Positions 61,321 to 64,000 of a DNA stretch of 64,000 bases are shown here, one piece after another. Each line of letters starts with the position of its first letter. The stretch's first letter is position 1. The notes under the pieces are model-generated. The model searched no databases, was not told the DNA's origin, and was given only the letters and a program-made list of their open reading frames with translations. Made by a program: the position numbers and the translations under genes. The stretch is from Lysobacter enzymogenes (lineage in GTDB: Bacteria > Pseudomonadota > Gammaproteobacteria > Xanthomonadales > Xanthomonadaceae), in the NCBI RefSeq assembly GCF_023617245.1, contig NZ_CP067396.1:3844001-3908000 (forward strand), written 5' to 3'.

Positions 61321-61449
61321 ATCAATTACGGCCTACTGGCGCAGATCATCGCGCAGTGGACAATCATGCTCTACGAACGATATCTGGCGCAGCACCAATC
61401 CGTCGCGACTGGCACGCCGTTGACCGCCTTGGACGGTAACTACGATTGA
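61321..61449 (+). pseudogene. short GC-rich gene remnant
   Basis: After a TAG at 61318, 42 sense codons read INYGLLAQIIAQWTIMLYER followed by YLAQHQSVATGTPLTALDGNYD and a TGA. The composition is chromosomal rather than islet-like and there is no start signal before the coding-like part. It looks like the 3' end of a gene cut when the adjacent AT-rich block arrived. Family not recognised. Confidence 0.3.
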
Positions 61450-61476
61450 TCAAACGAATCTCTTACCGCAACTGGC

Positions 61477-62229
61477 TCACGCCTCGTCCTCAGGCGTATT
61501 GGCGTTGATCCGGATCTCCTGTATGCACTCTCCGCCTGCGGGCGCCAACTGGGCCGAAACCACGAAAACGATCCCGTCGGCGGTCGGCGCAGAACGATAC
61601 AAGGTGCGTTCGCCGCCGTCGCGCTGACGCACGCCCTCGTTCGCGCTGTAGCCGTGGTCGCTGAGGTGGTTGCGCAATCGTTCGAGGGGGAACAGGCACC
61701 CCGCTTGGCCGGCGCGGGGCTCCTGGGACAACCCGGCCGTCCATTTTCCTGGGCGCTCCCGGTAAAGCGTGTTGACCCAAAGCGCGTAAGCGCCCTGCTC
61801 TCCCAAGGCTCCCCGGGCCGCTTGCTCGCTGCCGGCCAGGTGCAGGCTCAGGCCAATGGTTCTGGCGACCTGGGCCGGTTCCAAGTCGCTCGGCGACTTG
61901 AGGCCATCGACAAGCTGAAAAATGCGCGCGATCCATTCGTTGGGCTGCAAGGACGGCCCCTCAGGTGCGGCAGCCGCCGGCTGCGTAGGCGCAGACGCGC
62001 CCGTGGCGGACGATTGCGCGGCGATACGGTCGAACTGCGCTGCGACCTTTTCGGCCGCAGCGTCGCCTCCGGTGGGAACTTGGCTCGTCGCGGTCATGGA
62101 GGCGTCCTTGGGCTGGTCCGATGAGGCTTGGGCAGGTGGTTGCGCACAGGCGGTCAGGGCGAGCCAAGTCAACCCAAGGCTTGCGTGGCGGGTCCAGCGC
62201 TGAAACGGCCTAGAGAAGATAGTTTCCAT
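61477..62229 (-). CDS. lipoprotein, unknown function
   Basis: 250 aa with a lipoprotein signal: HASLGLTWLALTAC with lipobox LTAC and Cys28. A low-complexity linker (Ala/Gln/Pro-rich, about 30-95) follows, then a compact C-terminal domain (NEWIARIFQLVDGLKSPSDLEPAQVARTIGLSLHL to IVFVVSAQLAPAGGECIQEIRIN). The Cys pair (GCLFPLERL and GECIQEI) may form a disulfide. Likely anchored in the outer or inner membrane facing the periplasm. Confidence 0.78.
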   Translation of the reverse strand: METIFSRPFQRWTRHASLGLTWLALTACAQPPAQASSDQPKDASMTATSQVPTGGDAAAEKVAAQFDRIAAQSSATGASAPTQPAAAAPEGPSLQPNEWIARIFQLVDGLKSPSDLEPAQVARTIGLSLHLAGSEQAARGALGEQGAYALWVNTLYRERPGKWTAGLSQEPRAGQAGCLFPLERLRNHLSDHGYSANEGVRQRDGGERTLYRSAPTADGIVFVVSAQLAPAGGECIQEIRINANTPEDEA

Positions 62230-62544
62230 TCGATCTTTTTGATCAATGCAACAGCGGGGATGGGCGACGGCGCTATTCCACAGTGCGCAACTCCAGTTCC
62301 AGCATCAAGGATACCCGTGCAGGAAACCGGGGGATTATTTGAACCATCGGCTCAAATCGCAGTGCTCTCGGCAGATGTGTGTCCATTGGCATGCGGCGCA
62401 GGGCTTTCGATCAGGGAAACGCTGACTATGGACTATCCACGACAATCGGAGCCGACGGCTGAGCGCACGTTGCGAGCAGTAGTTTCCTGAGCGGTCGGGT
62501 GGCGGTCGATTCGGCAGATCGTGACGGCGCGAACGGTTAAGTCC

Positions 62545-62571
62545 GCGGTCGCGGCTCGCGCCGCTCCTACA
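62545..62571. repeat. single REP arm, second copy of the 37.4-kb element
   Basis: The sequence matches the left arm of the inverted repeat at 37382-37444 apart from one base (GCTCGC instead of GCTTGC). The partner arm is absent. It shows this is a dispersed family. Confidence 0.85.
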
Positions 62572-62719
62572 GGGGGCGGCCGATAGTGGCGCGGCGGGTG
62601 CATGGGCGCGACCCAACGCCACGCCGCGTCAGGCCTCAATACGGAAAATCGCGGTAGCATTTCCCCCAAGAACGGGGACCGCGCGCATGGCCAGGGATCG
62701 TCCGCTGGTGGGCCGCTCG

Positions 62720-62773
62720 CTCCATAACGGCGGCTGGCTTCATGACGGCGGCTAGCTCCATAACGGCGGTGCA
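62720..62773. repeat. three tandem 18-bp units
   Basis: Units start at 62720, 62738 and 62756 (CTCCATAACGGCGGCTGG and two variants). The array ends 5 bp before the start codon of the next gene, so copy-number change could alter leader length. Small scale; significance unclear. Confidence 0.7.
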
Positions 62774-62777
62774 TGCA

Positions 62778-64000
62778 ATGGATGCCTTGAAATCCCACCT
62801 GAGGCCGATCGCCTCGCGGGTCAGTCAGTATTTCCGCGATTTTCTCGATTCGGATTTCAAGCGCCAGCAGGCGCCGCGCCGGCGGATCGTGCTGACGTCG
62901 GACAGCGGGTTCCGTTCGGGGTTGCGCACCTCGCCCTACCCCAATCTGGATCGCGATCTGTGGGCGCTGCTGAGCCGGCCCAGCGGGGACGATCTGGCGC
63001 TGAACATCGCGCCGCGCAAGTACGTGCGGCCGATCAGCCCGGTGTTGCGCAAGGTGATCGAGGAGCAGGTCAACGCGATTCCGGCCTCCGCCATCGAGGT
63101 GGTGGGGCATGAGGTCGGCGCGTTGGCGGTCAGCACGTACGCCAGCGCGGTGCAGGACCCGGAGTTGTGGGTCGAGGGGGTGCAGCAGCATTTGGCCGAC
63201 AAGGCGTCCGAGCACATCATCCGGCCGCTGATCGCGCATCTGGACGGGCCGCTGCGCACGCAGGCCTATTGGGTGGTGGATTCGCTGCACGCGGCCGAGC
63301 GCGATCTGGTCGAGCGGGTCTGTTCGGACCTGTCGCGGATACTGCCCGAGCAACTGGCCAGATTGCTGGCCACGCAGGAGCCGGCGCCGCTGCTGGAGGC
63401 GATCCCGCAGTTCCTGACGTTGGAGGGGACGCGCCAGGCCTTGATCGCGTTCTTCGAGGGTTTCGTCGCCGCCGATGCCTATCTGGAATTCCGCGATCTG
63501 GAAACCTATGTCGCCACCAGCGACAACCTGCAGTTGTACCTGTACCTCGGCGCGGTGAAGTTCAAGGGCACGCAGTACCCGCTGTTTTTCCTGCCGATCG
63601 AGGTGCAGCGCGATCCCAGCGGCGCCGGCTACAAGCTCAAGCTGGTCAATCACCTGTACGCGAACCGCAAGGCGATCGACTTCGTGTTGCAGGAATTGGC
63701 CGCCGGCCTCAACCGCGCCTGGGTGTCGCCGATTCCCGAGCGCATCACCTACCTCAAGCCGGAACAGTCGGTGTACGAGGAAGCGCGCCTGCTGTTCCGC
63801 CGCGTGGCCAATGCGATGGACCTCGGTGGCGAGATCGAACTGTCGTCCTCCGCGCAGGATGCGGCCACGGCCCAGGTGGGGCTGTCGAGCGCGCTGTACT
63901 TGGCGGCGTTCGAGCGCGCGGACGAGGCGCTCATCAACGATTACGAAGAGATCCTGGACGCGCTCAACAAGGGCGGCTCGAGCGTGGTCGATCTGTTCGA
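62778..64000 (+). CDS. N-terminal part of a large protein, possible helicase-type
   Basis: At least 407 aa, continuing past the right edge with no stop. Start ATG at 62778 (MDALKSHLRPIASRVSQYFRDFL); an ATG at 62773 hits a stop after five codons. A conserved-looking block NLQLYLYLGAVKFKGTQYPLFFLPIEVQRD resembles the N-terminal region of large superfamily-1 (DUF4011/AAA-type) helicases, which begin with similar strands before their P-loop. The P-loop would lie beyond the window, so the assignment is provisional. Confidence 0.6.
   Translation, partial: MDALKSHLRPIASRVSQYFRDFLDSDFKRQQAPRRRIVLTSDSGFRSGLRTSPYPNLDRDLWALLSRPSGDDLALNIAPRKYVRPISPVLRKVIEEQVNAIPASAIEVVGHEVGALAVSTYASAVQDPELWVEGVQQHLADKASEHIIRPLIAHLDGPLRTQAYWVVDSLHAAERDLVERVCSDLSRILPEQLARLLATQEPAPLLEAIPQFLTLEGTRQALIAFFEGFVAADAYLEFRDLETYVATSDNLQLYLYLGAVKFKGTQYPLFFLPIEVQRDPSGAGYKLKLVNHLYANRKAIDFVLQELAAGLNRAWVSPIPERITYLKPEQSVYEEARLLFRRVANAMDLGGEIELSSSAQDAATAQVGLSSALYLAAFERADEALINDYEEILDALNKGGSSVVDLF

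Larger units (their letters stand above)
62230..62777. other. intergenic region
   Basis: About 550 bp. It contains a single REP arm (62545-62571) and a triple 18-bp repeat (62720-62773) directly before the next gene. No gene recognised in between. Confidence 0.5.

Overview
The window is high-GC (visibly around 70%) and looks like a Lysobacter-type gammaproteobacterium of the Xanthomonadaceae. Reasons: a TrpR-like regulator heading hisG-hisD-hisC, CRP/Clp-type TGTGA-N6-TCACA sites, an ECF43-like sigma factor paired with a Ser/Thr kinase, secreted peptidase and glycosidase genes, and dispersed GC-rich inverted repeats. Species is not determined.

Layout. (1) 1-9.7 kb is core chromosome: start of the his operon with a TrpR-family regulator and a 28-bp palindromic operator candidate, a membrane diguanylate cyclase, a 2OG-Fe(II) oxygenase, an oversized histidine-ammonia-lyase-like protein, hisS and tRNA-Pro(CGG). 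(2) 9.7-22.0 kb is an integrated island of visibly lower GC. It lies between tRNA-Pro and a duplicated tRNA 3' end (42 bp exact, 51 bp with one mismatch) next to a P4-type tyrosine integrase. Its left part is a six-gene same-strand operon: GNAT-ABC ATPase fusion, HerA/DUF87 ATPase, unknown, RelE-like domain fused to a PLD nuclease, AAA ATPase, unknown. I do not recognise this combination; it is the best candidate for an undescribed (probably anti-phage or DNA-processing) system. Its right part is a satellite-like module: a frameshifted primase, two small genes, an AlpA-like regulator/excisionase and the integrase. (3) 22-24.5 kb holds a degenerate ~30-bp repeat array and an acyltransferase/C-methyltransferase protein lacking the acyltransferase nucleophile. 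(4) 24.9-37 kb: ECF sigma/kinase pair, small secreted protein, P-loop protein, DyP peroxidase, a glycosyltransferase/polysaccharide deacetylase pair, methyltransferase, MFS carrier and secreted proteins.

(5) 37.5-48 kb: a secreted GH92 alpha-mannosidase divergent from a complete pgaABCD operon for poly-beta-1,6-N-acetylglucosamine (PNAG). The PgaD homologue is fused to a third membrane helix and a TonB C-terminal domain. The operon is preceded by a sigma-54-like -24/-12 element and a perfect CRP/Clp palindrome just downstream of it. Clp in this family is inhibited by c-di-GMP and PgaCD is activated by c-di-GMP, so the layout suggests transcriptional and allosteric control by one messenger. 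(6) 48-58.7 kb: an APH-like/hotdog/MFS operon with its own Clp-like site, several unknown proteins, a secreted three-repeat protein, a CocE-type peptidase and a second degenerate array (21-bp period). (7) 58.8-61.3 kb: an AT-richer islet with a large PD-(D/E)XK-like nuclease and a possible sRNA. (8) 61.5-64 kb: a lipoprotein and the 5' part of a large gene running off the window.

In the GC-rich parts many long antisense frames are shadows and are omitted. Functions rest on motif reading by eye; no search or computed alignment was run.
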